Assembly: GCA_963921195.1 (NCBI GenBank) | Contig: OY992537.1 | Coordinates: 12,701,716 to 12,765,715, forward strand | Length of the DNA stretch: 64,000 nt | Source of the DNA: Pegoplata infirma | Taxonomy: Eukaryota; Arthropoda; Insecta; Diptera; Anthomyiidae | Direction: 5' to 3' | Part shown: piece by piece, positions 55,510-64,000 of the stretch | Numbering within the stretch: position 1 is the stretch's first letter | How the letters are laid out: every line of letters starts with the position of its first letter | The notes under the pieces: generated by a model | The model's database searches: none | The model's input: only the letters and a program-made list of their open reading frames with translations | What the model was told of the DNA's origin: nothing | Position numbers and translations under genes: made by a program

Positions 55510-56603
55510 AAAACAAAAGGGAACTGTGTCTTTATTACGAAGGTACAGAGAATGACGTCGATGTGCATCACTGGTGCTCTTGGTACTACACCTACATCTA
55601 CATTAGAAATCCTTCTTTACCTAATACCATTGGACATATTGAGTAGGCAGCATGCATCCACGTCGGCAATTCGACTTAATAGCACACTGCAATGGAGGAG
55701 CAGAGATTGTGGCCATAGCACGATCATGAAGAGGATAACAATACCACCAAATGTGGATTGCGTTCCCTCAAAGAGCCTTTTTGAGTGCCACTTTACCACT
55801 ATGATACCATTCAGGGAGTCTTGAATGAAGGGCATTCTGTGTAGTGGAACCTCCATTCATTTTTACACAGATGGATTCAAGCTACACGTACAACTGGACT
55901 TTGGAATCTATTCGGAAAAGCTTGAGTTGACTGTCTCGAAAATTTGCATATCATTGCAATGTTTACCAGACAGAAATGCTGGAAACAAAGGAGGTGGCTG
56001 GCTATTTGAGTTGCAGTTTCTTGTCTACAACCGCAGTCAACATCTATTCTGACAGTCAAGACCCGGTCAAATCCCTGGAGTCAATTTTTCAGAAAACATG
56101 ATCTGCCCTTAACTGCTGCATTTCTTTAAATGAGATGGTCAAGCAATTTGAATTACGACTTATATGGGTCCCAGAGCACAGAGACATTCTTAGTATCCCT
56201 CTCGAAACTTGCAAGCAAAATCTAGGGCTTTGTTCCACGACGGAAACAAATCAGAGATGGGTACATGGATAGACGTGTGAAGGATTTGGCCTTCTCTTAA
56301 TCAGACGCGCACAAATGAGCTGATATCACTTCCAAGAGGAGATTTCGAAACTGTCTTAAAGAAAGGAACGCAGAGTGATTAAATGTGCCGTCAAATGACT
56401 TTTGCCGGAGTTGCATGAATGAGAAGGTGTTGGAAACTATCGAACACTTTATCTGCCATTGCTCGGCACATTTTGGTCAGAGACTTGCTTCACTGAGATC
56501 TAAGCAGCTGCACGTTCTTGCTGATATGCCAAAATTTAATAATCTTAGGAGTTTCATAAGGAGCTCAAATCAGTTTACCGGCAGGGACTAGTAGGGACAA
56601 CGG
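55510..56603 (+). pseudogene. Decayed I-group LINE fragment (RT end, RNase H, C-terminal zinc motif)
   Basis: Plus-strand remains of a second LINE family. About 55530-55640 encodes MTSMCITGALGTTPTSTLEI, equivalent to the RT end of the 43-49 kb LINE (RIQRTACIGVTGALRTCPSD). About 55850-56080 contains an RNase H start with YTDGFK, broken by frameshifts. About 56155-56200 has LIWVPEHRDI, with WVPGHS-type context altered. 56385-56591 encodes CRSC…IEHFICHC and ends at a TAG. It is 5'-truncated. The 9-bp flanks ACCCCCTTA (55284-55292) and ACCTCCTTA (56604-56612) agree at 8 of 9 positions. There are several frameshifts and stops, so it is older than the other LINE. Confidence 0.85.
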
Positions 56604-56612
56604 ACCTCCTTA

Positions 56613-56830
56613 GAATCAGAATTTCCGGAATATCTTACATTCCAAATTTGATGTTTTTAGGACCTTTATTTCGAAAGACAAAACTAAATGGCGAAATGGT
56701 CACGAGTGTGACAACCCCACACTAGAAGGTAGAAGGGATGGATTAAGTAAGTATTTCGAAAAATATAAAAAGTACCAAAAGTAACTTTTTACCCCTTTTT
56801 GAAAGTAAAATATTTCTAGTAAAAAATGTT
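56613..56830 (-). repeat. Reverse satellite remnant
   Basis: 'gaatcagaatttccgg', 'tcttacattccaaatttg' and 'aaaaagtaccaaaagtaac' continue the satellite beyond the LINE fragment. A short unrelated stretch lies at 56680-56750. Confidence 0.6.
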
Positions 56831-57540
56831 TAAACAATTTCTTATGCGTTAGAAAATTACTGTTACTTAAAAGGATGACATCAAATGGAGCGGTAATTCA
56901 ATAGAGGTTTCCAAAGGAAAATTACGTACCAATTATCAAAAAGTACCTATCTGATAACTGGTTAAAAAAAATGATCACAAAAATTATAAAAGGCACAGAA
57001 GGAACAAAAAAATATTCGTAGACATAAAAAACAAATTTGTCATGTTTTAGATGGAGTGTTCCCAAATTGCAAAGATTGCATTAAAATTGTAATTCGGGAC
57101 GTGCTTATGTTTAATCAGTGACATATTATTTCTGGTTGGTTCTATGACATGTTCCAAAGGTTAGATTTATGGCATGTTTTTTGTTCTAGTTCTATGACAC
57201 GTCACTAGGTGTCAATGAGACCTGTCCAATGATCTACCCATGCTAAAATGATAAGTCTCTATCAAAAAAAAACTTCAAGTCTATAACCGGTCCCTTGTCA
57301 CTTTAAACCAGTTCAGAACCAGTCATATGAATGGTTATATTCTCAGCAGGGTTTTTCCTGTGATGATGATCTTCTCCTCTGCTTTCATATTTTTTCGATT
57401 AGTTGTATTAAAAAATTACTAAAATAAGTTCCCACCATTCGACACTGTTTCATGAAGTGCATAGGTTCATAAGGTTTGCTGTTGAATTGTTTGGTTGTTG
57501 TCTCGAATTTAATACAACTTTCTCTCGTTGTCGAAGGGTT
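56831..57540. other. Unassigned sequence
   Basis: No reading frame or element ends. Loose repeats of 'ctatgacatgt', 'tatggcatgt' and 'ctatgacacgt' occur at about 57145-57200. Confidence 0.4.
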
Positions 57541-57970
57541 TTGTGCTTCCAATTTGTAATTTTTATTTCGGCCCCAGCTTGGGCGCCATTTACTTGAACA
57601 TTTTTATAATTTTTTTTTTAATATCTATGACTGCATGCAACAAATTTCGTTGTATGTCAAAACCAAATGATAACTTTAACTTTTTATAATTTTTTTTTAA
57701 TTTCTATGACTATATGCAACAAATTTCGTTGTATGTCAAAACCAAATGATAATTGAAACTAATCGGTTTTGTAATTTTGAAAAACCGAAAGTCTAGCTTT
57801 AGGACTGGTGGCAAAGACTTTTCAACTACCTGGTCAGGAAAGATAAGATAAAACCATATGATAACCGAAACTAATCGGTTTTGCAATTTTGAAAAACCGA
57901 AACCACAGTTTTCCCATATGTAAGTTAGTGAGAAAGACTTTTCAACTACCTCGTCTCGTAGTTGTTCAAG
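57541..57970 (+). repeat. Short tandem duplications with a TTGGGCGCCA unit
   Basis: 'gccccagcttgggcgcca' at 57571-57588 matches the repeat at 60.1-61.0 kb. An ~82-bp unit (ctatgact..atgcaacaaa…gtatgtcaaaaccaaatga) is present twice, at about 57600-57760. An ~105-bp unit (aatcggttttg.aattttgaaa…gacttttcaactacc) is present twice, at about 57765-57965. Confidence 0.7.
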
Positions 57971-58578
57971 AATTTTAACTAAGAATATAAGTAAAGGCGA
58001 ATGACGGTTACCTACCCAAACTAACCTACAAAGCTAGTTTTTTTGTATTGACAAAATCCAGTGTGGGTTAAATTTTAACTGTACTAACCCTGAACTTAAT
58101 TGTTTCGACAAGTTTTGTTCTCTCTGTGTTTTGTAGACATGTTGTGGCTGTATACTTACTGTGGAAATCCTGATATTTAGCATTTTTGTATAATATGTAT
58201 TTTGTAGTCTGCTTTTCAGTATGCGGATTCTACTTAAGAAGCAACAGTTTATTTAAGAAATGAAAAGTCAATTTTCTATACTTTAGCATTTAGTTTTTTC
58301 TAGCAGCAGTTTTGTTGTTTTCAATTTTTTTTTTCAAAAACTTATTTGGTTATGAGCAACATTATTATCATCATTTAGTACAGCTCGATGAGCATGAAAT
58401 TTAAGAGTCAACTGAAAAAAAAATGTAAATATTTATTAATACATGGTAAAATATTTGTAAGTTTTTTTTTGGAGAGATTTATTTTTAAAATCTGTTCGAG
58501 TAATTTAAAAAGACGAATTTACAAGAAAAATAAATTTTAAAAATGTTTTTCCCCTACTTTTTATAAAAAAAATGTGGT
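57971..58578. other. Unassigned sequence
   Basis: AT-rich spacer without recognisable gene or element structure. Confidence 0.4.
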
Positions 58579-58586
58579 GGTATGTC

Positions 58587-59473
58587 TAGGGTGACCATTT
58601 TTTCTGAACTCAAATCAGTACGCACAAGTTTTTATGTTTTTTTTTCTACAAATAACTCTCTGAAAACAGTTTTTTGTGGGAAAACACTGATGATTTTTGA
58701 GAAACATTGATGATTTTTCCAACACTGAAAAAGATTCGCTTAAACTACCAAACTTGGGGTCAATTAGTATTCAGTAAAAACAACTGTTAAAAACAACTGT
58801 CATAAACTGTCTCGTTATTTTGCGGAAAATTTTGTTGACTACAAACAACTTCATTTAAATCTTTTGATCCTTTCGGTGCAGAAAATATAACAAAAACCCA
58901 CAGGTTTTGTGAATAAAAAGTCCACAGATTCTGAGGACTTTTAATAACTCTTCTAAATATACCTTATGTTCTGAGCGCTTTTCCAATAAATTCGTATGAC
59001 ATTACCTCATCGAACATCTAAGAATCATTTTATTCATCCAATTACATTATCATTCTTAAAAAATATAAAGATTCCATCATCCCTCGAACTTTTCGTTTTA
59101 GTAAACCTCAGAGATTCTGTGCGCCTTTTCATAAAAATTTATGAAGATCAAAATAACCTCACGCTCAGATACATTTTTGCGTTAAGGAACCTCTTGATTT
59201 TCGAACTTTAAGCTCTTTAGAATTAAGTATAAATTATCTTATTGTCAGAATTAAGTTATAAAAAAATTACCTTGAAGACTGATGTTATGTAAACTCAAGT
59301 TTTTGTATAGAATTTTCGAATAAAATTATTTTTTATGTTGAAATCTTCAAAAATCAGTACAATCAGTACATACTTCATAAAATCAGTACAAATCAGTACA
59401 ACGTTTTTTGATCAGTACACGTGATAATAAATCAGTACATGTACTGATCAAATCAGTATGAATGGTCTGCCTA
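58587..59473. mobile_element. hAT-like element with ATCAGTAC words
   Basis: The left end TAGGGTGACCATT and the right end, reverse complement TAGGCAGACCATT, are inverted. They are flanked by a perfect 8-bp duplication GGTATGTC (58579-58586 and 59474-59481). The right subterminal zone repeats AATCAGTACA words in both orientations, and one copy lies near the left end. The 887-bp body includes a 71-codon open frame (58996-59211) without recognisable domain. No transposase is visible. Confidence 0.83.
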
Positions 59474-59481
59474 GGTATGTC

Positions 59482-59940
59482 GCCATTCTGTAAGTAACTG
59501 ATCGAAAAGCAAAAGTCTAGGGCTCCATAAATCATTTATAAATTCTTGATTTTTAATCGACATTAAGTGCTTGAAAAATACGGCATAAGAAATCTACCAT
59601 ATTTTTCCAATTTCAAATTACGGTTCGAAGGACCATAAATAGAAGCACGTGCTTAAGACATATTAACATAACTCAAGGCAATTGAAGCTGTATACGATAA
59701 ATGTGAATTGTTTTATACTCATATTTCGATTCAATGTGCTTTTACATTATTTTTGCAAATGAACATTTGCATTTCTTAATTTCTTTCTGTGTATAATTTC
59801 TTTCTCTTTTACAAATATTTGCATTCTTCATTATTTTTATGATATTAAGGAACACAAAGAAAGTTTATCTTTTATACAATTCTATGATTTATTTCATTAA
59901 ACTTAAATTATTTTTCTGCCACTTGCACAAAAATCTTTTA
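59482..59940. other. No recognised feature
   Basis: AT-rich spacer with no gene or element ends. Confidence 0.4.
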
Positions 59941-60030
59941 ATACCCTACACCACTCTGTGGTCCAAGGTATATTGAGTTTTGATTAGTGTTTGTTATTAC
60001 CAGAAATATTTAACCTAAACTCACCTTAAG
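59941..60030 (-). mobile_element. mini-me/DINE-like tail fragment
   Basis: 'ataccctacaccactctgtggtcc' and 'aggtatattgagttttgat…tgttattac' is the reverse complement of the end of the 5663-6625 copy ('gtaccacagagtggggaagggtata' preceded by 'caaaatcaatatacc'). Only the terminal ~90 bp is present. Confidence 0.55.
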
Positions 60031-60099
60031 GATACTGATGAATTTAGAAACACTTTTTAGGGGAAAAAATTTGTTCCTCAGCAAGGGCCTACTACAACG

Positions 60100-61130
60100 T
60101 TTCTTGTAACTTTATGTATCATTTTGGTTCTGTCGTAAATTTCTGTGTTTTTGTTTAGCAATTTGGATTCTGGCCCCAACCTGGGCGCCATTTGCTTGAA
60201 AGTTACAAAAGTAAATTTTTTTTTAGTGGAAAACAGTGGTTCCTCAGGTGGGCCCAGTACGAAAGCCCAACAAAGTGAATCGGTTCTCAACGTTGCTTGT
60301 AAGTTTTTGTATTATTTTGCTGTCGTAAATTTCTGTGGTTCTGATTTGCAATTTGGATTCTGACTCCAACCTGGGCGCCAGTTGCTTAAAGGTTATGAAA
60401 GAAATTTTTTTTAAAATTATACGATTTTATCTGAAACGGAACGAAGTTTAAGCCGAGATTGATTGGTTTTGCAATTTTTTCAAACCGAAACCGGTTATTG
60501 AGAATCTCTAATGGAAAACAGTTGTTTCTCAGCGAGGGCCCACTGCGAGAACCCTACCAAGTGAATCAGTAATTAACGTTCTTTGTAAATTTTTGCATCA
60601 TTTTGGTTGCTGTCTTTAATTTCTGTGTTTCTATTTTGCGATTTGGATTCTGGCCCTTGCCTGGGCGCCATTTTCTTGAAAGTTAAAAAAGTATTTTTTT
60701 TTTTAATTTATATGACTTTTAACTGGAACGAAACGGAGATCGATTGGTTTTTTAAGCTTGAAAGTTTTAAAAGTAATTTTTTTTTAATTTATATGACTTT
60801 CAACTAAAACGAAACGGAGCTCGATTGTTTTTTTAATTTTTAAAACCGAAACCGGTTATTGAGAAACTTTAATAAAAAACAATTGTTTTCCGGTAACTAA
60901 CGTTCCTTGCAAATTTTTGTATTATTTTGGTTGCTGTCTTAATTTCTGTGTTTCTATTTTGTGATTTGGATTCTGATCCCTGCCTGGGCGCCATTTTTTT
61001 GAAAGTTATAAAATTATTTTTTTAATTTATGTGTGACTTTTATCTGGAACGAAACGGATTTTATACCGAGATCGATTGGTTTTGCAACTTTGTAGAACCG
61101 AAACCGCTTATTGTGAAACTGTATAGTGTA
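60100..61130 (+). repeat. Tandem repeat with CTGGGCGCCA, 190-320-bp spacing
   Basis: CTGGGCGCCA occurs at 60181, 60371, 60661 and 60984, each preceded by 'tttggattctg.' and followed by 'ttgaaagtta'. Units also share 'ggaacgaaacgga', 'gatcgattggtttt', 'aaaccgaaaccggttattgag' and 'ttgctgtctt.aatttctgtg'. Full units are about 310 bp and the first is shortened. The reverse complement TGGCGCCCAG resembles the start of a tRNA-Lys-type primer-binding site of LTR retroelements, but no LTR was identified. It is probably a satellite derived from an element remnant. Confidence 0.75.
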
Positions 61131-61880
61131 GGGTATCATATGATTGGTCTTGTCCTGCCTCAACTTTCTTACTTGGTTCTTGCTTATATTTTTTTGGAAT
61201 GTAAAAACTTTTTTTTTTCATTATCATATTTATTATCATAGTACTAGTTAGTTCAACAACACAAATGAGAAACTATCATCATCGTCATCATATTGTGTGG
61301 TTTCTTGTTCTATCTTTAGTTTATTTAAAATTGTTCGCACACAAAGTTTAAACGAAAATATGTTAAGTTATGAATATGAGTTGTATATTTGTATTTGAGA
61401 CAAAAAAAAAATTGAGAATGAGATGAGAAAAGTTTAAAATGAGTTTTCAAGGAAAGAAATATGGTATACATAAACAAAAAAAAATAAATAGCATTTAATG
61501 GAGAAAGTTGTAACTCATTAAATATATGAACTGAAGAAATTAATCAAAACAAAATATGCAAATATAGTAGTAGTATATTTAAAGTTAATGAAAGTAAACA
61601 TTGAATTTAATAAATGCTGTGTTTTTTAATTATTTGGATTTTTGCAGTCCAGTTGTTATTATTCTCCTTAAGGTATGCTTTAAAAAATAAAGTCGAATAT
61701 TAAATTTTGTTTTTCCAGATAAAAGTAAACAGATGGCACAACTTTTTATTGTTAGCCCCTTAGAATATGCTTCAAAATTATTAAAAAAAAAAAATGCTGT
61801 AAAAATTATCATAAGATCAGGTTGAGTGGTTGGTGTCTAAATCCTAGTTCGGATTTAGTTGGATTTAATTAAGTGTGAAT
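61131..61880. other. Unassigned sequence
   Basis: AT-rich, A-run-rich spacer. Short open frames have no supporting features. Confidence 0.4.
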
Positions 61881-62560
61881 GTAAGATCCTCCGGCGGAAA
61901 AAAACATTCTGAAAAAGTACATTTTGATAATCTTGTTTTAGGGGGTAAAAAGTTGTTAAATAGAGTACTTTCTATTTCCTGAAAAAATAGTCACAGAAAC
62001 AAGAACCTTCAGCACAAAAAAAAAACATTATGAAAAAGTACCTTTTCAAAAGGAATAAGTATCTTTTTGGAAATTGTACATTGGTACTTATTCTATCATG
62101 GGAAAAAAATGAACTTGAAACTTGGAAGTTGGAATGCAGGGTCATGCAACGAAAAACTAAACAAAAAACAATTGGGTAAAAGGGCAGCTTTGGTACTTTT
62201 TCTACCTGCATTAATAATGGTCAGAGAAAATTAAAATGTTATTTTGCAAATAGGTAAAATAGTGTAATATGGTACTTTTCTGTCTCCTCAAATATTGGCC
62301 ATAGAAATTTGAAATGAAGGATCCTCCTCTAAGAAATTAGATTTTTGAAAATACGGACTTAAAGGTGTAAAAAGTGGACTTTGGTACTTTGTCTGTCTCC
62401 TAAAATAATGGTCAAAGAAACATGAGATTTCAATGTAAAAAATGGTGTAAAATAGTGTACATTGGTACCTTTTTCATCTTCTAAAATAATAATAAAAGAA
62501 ATTTAAAATATCGTATCCTCCAGCGGAAAAAAATATTTTATTAAAGAACATTTTGGAAAT
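61881..62560 (+). repeat. Forward satellite block
   Basis: About five divergent units: 'aagatcctccggcggaaaaa', 'acattctgaaaaagtac', 'tttggtactttttctacctgc', 'ataatggtcagagaaaa' and 'actttggtactttgtctgtctcc'. Confidence 0.75.
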
Positions 62561-62900
62561 TTTGATAAGTTTTGAAATTCTGCGTTATTTATTTAAAAAT
62601 TTTTAAAAAAGTACCAAATTACAATTTTTATTCTATTAGAATACGAAATTACTAAAATTATTATTTAAAAATATTTTGTTAAGATGTAGGATCCAAAATT
62701 TTATATTTTAGAAGATCAAAAAAGTTTTAAACACTTGTTTCATACTTTTAGAAGATCGAAAAGTACTAAAGAACATTTTTTTCCTCTTAGAATCAAAAAT
62801 GTCTAAAAAGTGCTTGTATCAGATTGTTTTTGCTGGCTGATCCCACATTCAAAATTCCAAGTTTCTAGACCCATAGTTGCCGGTGAAAAAAAGGAGTAGA
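62561..62900 (-). repeat. Reverse satellite block
   Basis: Orientation flips here: 'aaaaaagtaccaaattac', 'ttctattagaatacg', 'gtaggatccaaaattttatatttt', 'ctggctgatcccacattc' and 'ccaagtttctagaccc'. Together with 61881-62560 it forms a head-to-head satellite junction. Confidence 0.7.
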
Positions 62901-62902
62901 GA

Positions 62903-63000
62903 TGGGAGCGTGAGTGACTTTTGACTCACACTCCCTCACGCTCACGAACAAATTTTCCATCACGCATACTCACTAGTGAGTATATTTTTTTAATGTTTAG
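62903..63000 (+). mobile_element. Left end of a hAT-like MITE related to 326-573
   Basis: GAGATGGGAGCGTGAGTGAC, followed by repeated CTCACGCTCACG words, matches the end and interior of the 248-bp MITE at 326-573. The right terminus was not found, so the copy is partial or rearranged. Confidence 0.5.
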
Positions 63001-63038
63001 TCAAAATATTACAATCAAAAAATTATGATGGTAGATTC

Positions 63039-63502
63039 CACTACAAAAGACAGTTGAAACAACTACATTTGTAATTGTTTAGGCGTCTACTACAAAACGG
63101 TAAAAGCAACTTCAAATTCGAAAAACGGTAAAAACAACTTCAAATTACAGTTGTTTTTAGTGTAACTCAAATTGTCTGAATTTTTTTATTCACAAAAAAA
63201 AACGTTTAAACATCAGAAACGGTTAAAATTGTTTGCAAATAATTCTTGCTGCATCTGACACTTCCAACTCGTTCCACACATCGGTTTTTCTAAAAACTTT
63301 TAAAACATTTCAAGTTTTTTTATACATAAAACAACTGTTACGACAATGTAGTAATTTTTTGTATTTATTTTTTAAAACAACTACAAATAATAGTTGTTTA
63401 AGATTTTTCATACCAAAAGAACTGAAATTGTAGTTGAAAACAACAACTACTACTTACTACTCAAATGGCCGTCATGTAGTAACTGCAATAATTTTCTAAG
63501 TG
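63039..63502. mobile_element. Putative AACTAC/GTAGTT-word element
   Basis: The right end ATAATTTTCTAAGTG is followed by TA (63503-63504). The left edge may be CACTACAAAAGACAG at 63039, but its flank is TC, not TA. Words such as ACAACTAC, AACAACT and GTAGTT recur in both orientations. It is similar in style to the other word elements, with uncertain limits. Confidence 0.4.
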
Positions 63503-63504
63503 TA

Positions 63505-64000
63505 TGGTCATTGTATTATTAAATTCGGCCAAGTTTTAATTTGCTTGTACCTTCTGTTATACATTATTCACTGATCAAAATACTTAATTAAATAATACTG
63601 ACTACCAGAGATATTACAATTTAAAGATATATTTAAAGTTTTTTCCACCTAAAAACTTTTTCATGTTTTGTAATTTCCAATAAAAGATCAAATATCATAA
63701 GTATGTTAACATTTGACAAAAGAATTGAAATATTCTAATGGACTTTTATCAAATATGCAAATAACAATTGTAAAAACAAATAGAGAGAATCCTTTAGGCC
63801 TTTGAAAATACAAATACCAACAAACAAAGTTTACAATATCTATTAAGTGTGGGAATTTTCACAAATGTTTGACAGTAAGAAAAAAAAAAGACAAAAAATA
63901 TAAGTAGAATCAAATACAAAAACTTCAAAATGTAAATGTAAAGTAAATATAAAAACTTTAGTTTTTAAAAAAATAAAGAAAAGTTTAAATAATTTTAACA
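63505..64000. other. No recognised feature
   Basis: AT-rich sequence to the window end. 'aaattcggccaagtttt' near 63520 weakly resembles a mini-me-like head. Nothing else is supported. Confidence 0.4.

Noticed and set aside
60100..61130. LTR retrotransposon called from TGGCGCCCA
   Set aside because: No LTR pair, no polypurine tract and no gag/pol sequence nearby. Only the short motif supports it.

Overview
This window is non-coding, strongly AT-rich eukaryotic DNA. It most likely comes from a repeat-laden genome of a higher fly (Diptera: Schizophora). The dipteran signal is several copies of a mini-me/DINE-like unit, in which a (GTCY)n tract, a short core and a (TA)n tract sit just before a 'GAGGGTATAAAA' end. 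Other support comes from a tRNA-headed SINE, an I-group LINE and many non-autonomous DNA transposons. I find no host protein gene, no rRNA and no functional tRNA. The only convincing protein-coding sequence belongs to two dead non-LTR retrotransposons.

Layout. 1-6.9 kb: a 913-bp foldback element with a hAT-like MITE in its loop, a SINE, mini-me-like copies and TA-flanked inverted-repeat (TIR) elements. 6.9-10.3 kb: unassigned AT-rich DNA. 10.38-14.02 kb: a hAT-like element with 8-bp target duplications (TSDs) and a second hAT nested inside. 14.6-19.5 kb: a TIR-bounded block holding a 2.9-kb (TGAA)n microsatellite and a ~135-bp satellite. 20.5-26.0 kb: an AT-rich minisatellite split by a mini-me-like element (itself split by a Transib-like element) and by a hAT-like element (holding a mini-me-like element split by a PIF/Harbinger-like MITE). 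27.5-31.9 kb: a degenerate GGTACTTTTT array with ~450-bp higher-order spacing. 32.2-43.2 kb: the ~135-bp satellite, interrupted by a Helitron (with a hAT and another TIR element inside), a TA-type TIR element and a Harbinger-like MITE. 43.2-49.5 kb: a 5'-truncated LINE on the minus strand, cut by a 2984-bp TA-flanked element. 49.5-53.3 kb: satellite, an 880-bp tandem duplication and another TIR element. 54.5-56.8 kb: satellite with a decayed LINE and a MITE at its junction. 57.5-62.9 kb: tandem repeats carrying TTGGGCGCCA/CTGGGCGCCA, a hAT-like element and more satellite. The remainder is unassigned.

The region works as a transposon palimpsest rather than a gene cluster. Target duplications of 2, 3, 5, 7-9 and 8 bp, plus Helitron A|T insertion, can be read directly at many elements, so much of the insertion order can be reconstructed. 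No transposase gene is visible, so every DNA element here must have been mobilised in trans. The most notable signals are a non-autonomous Transib-like element whose two ends each carry an RSS-like heptamer, a 23-bp spacer and a nonamer; a group of TA-flanked elements each built from its own short recurring word; and the LINE whose reading frame continues exactly across the element that splits it.
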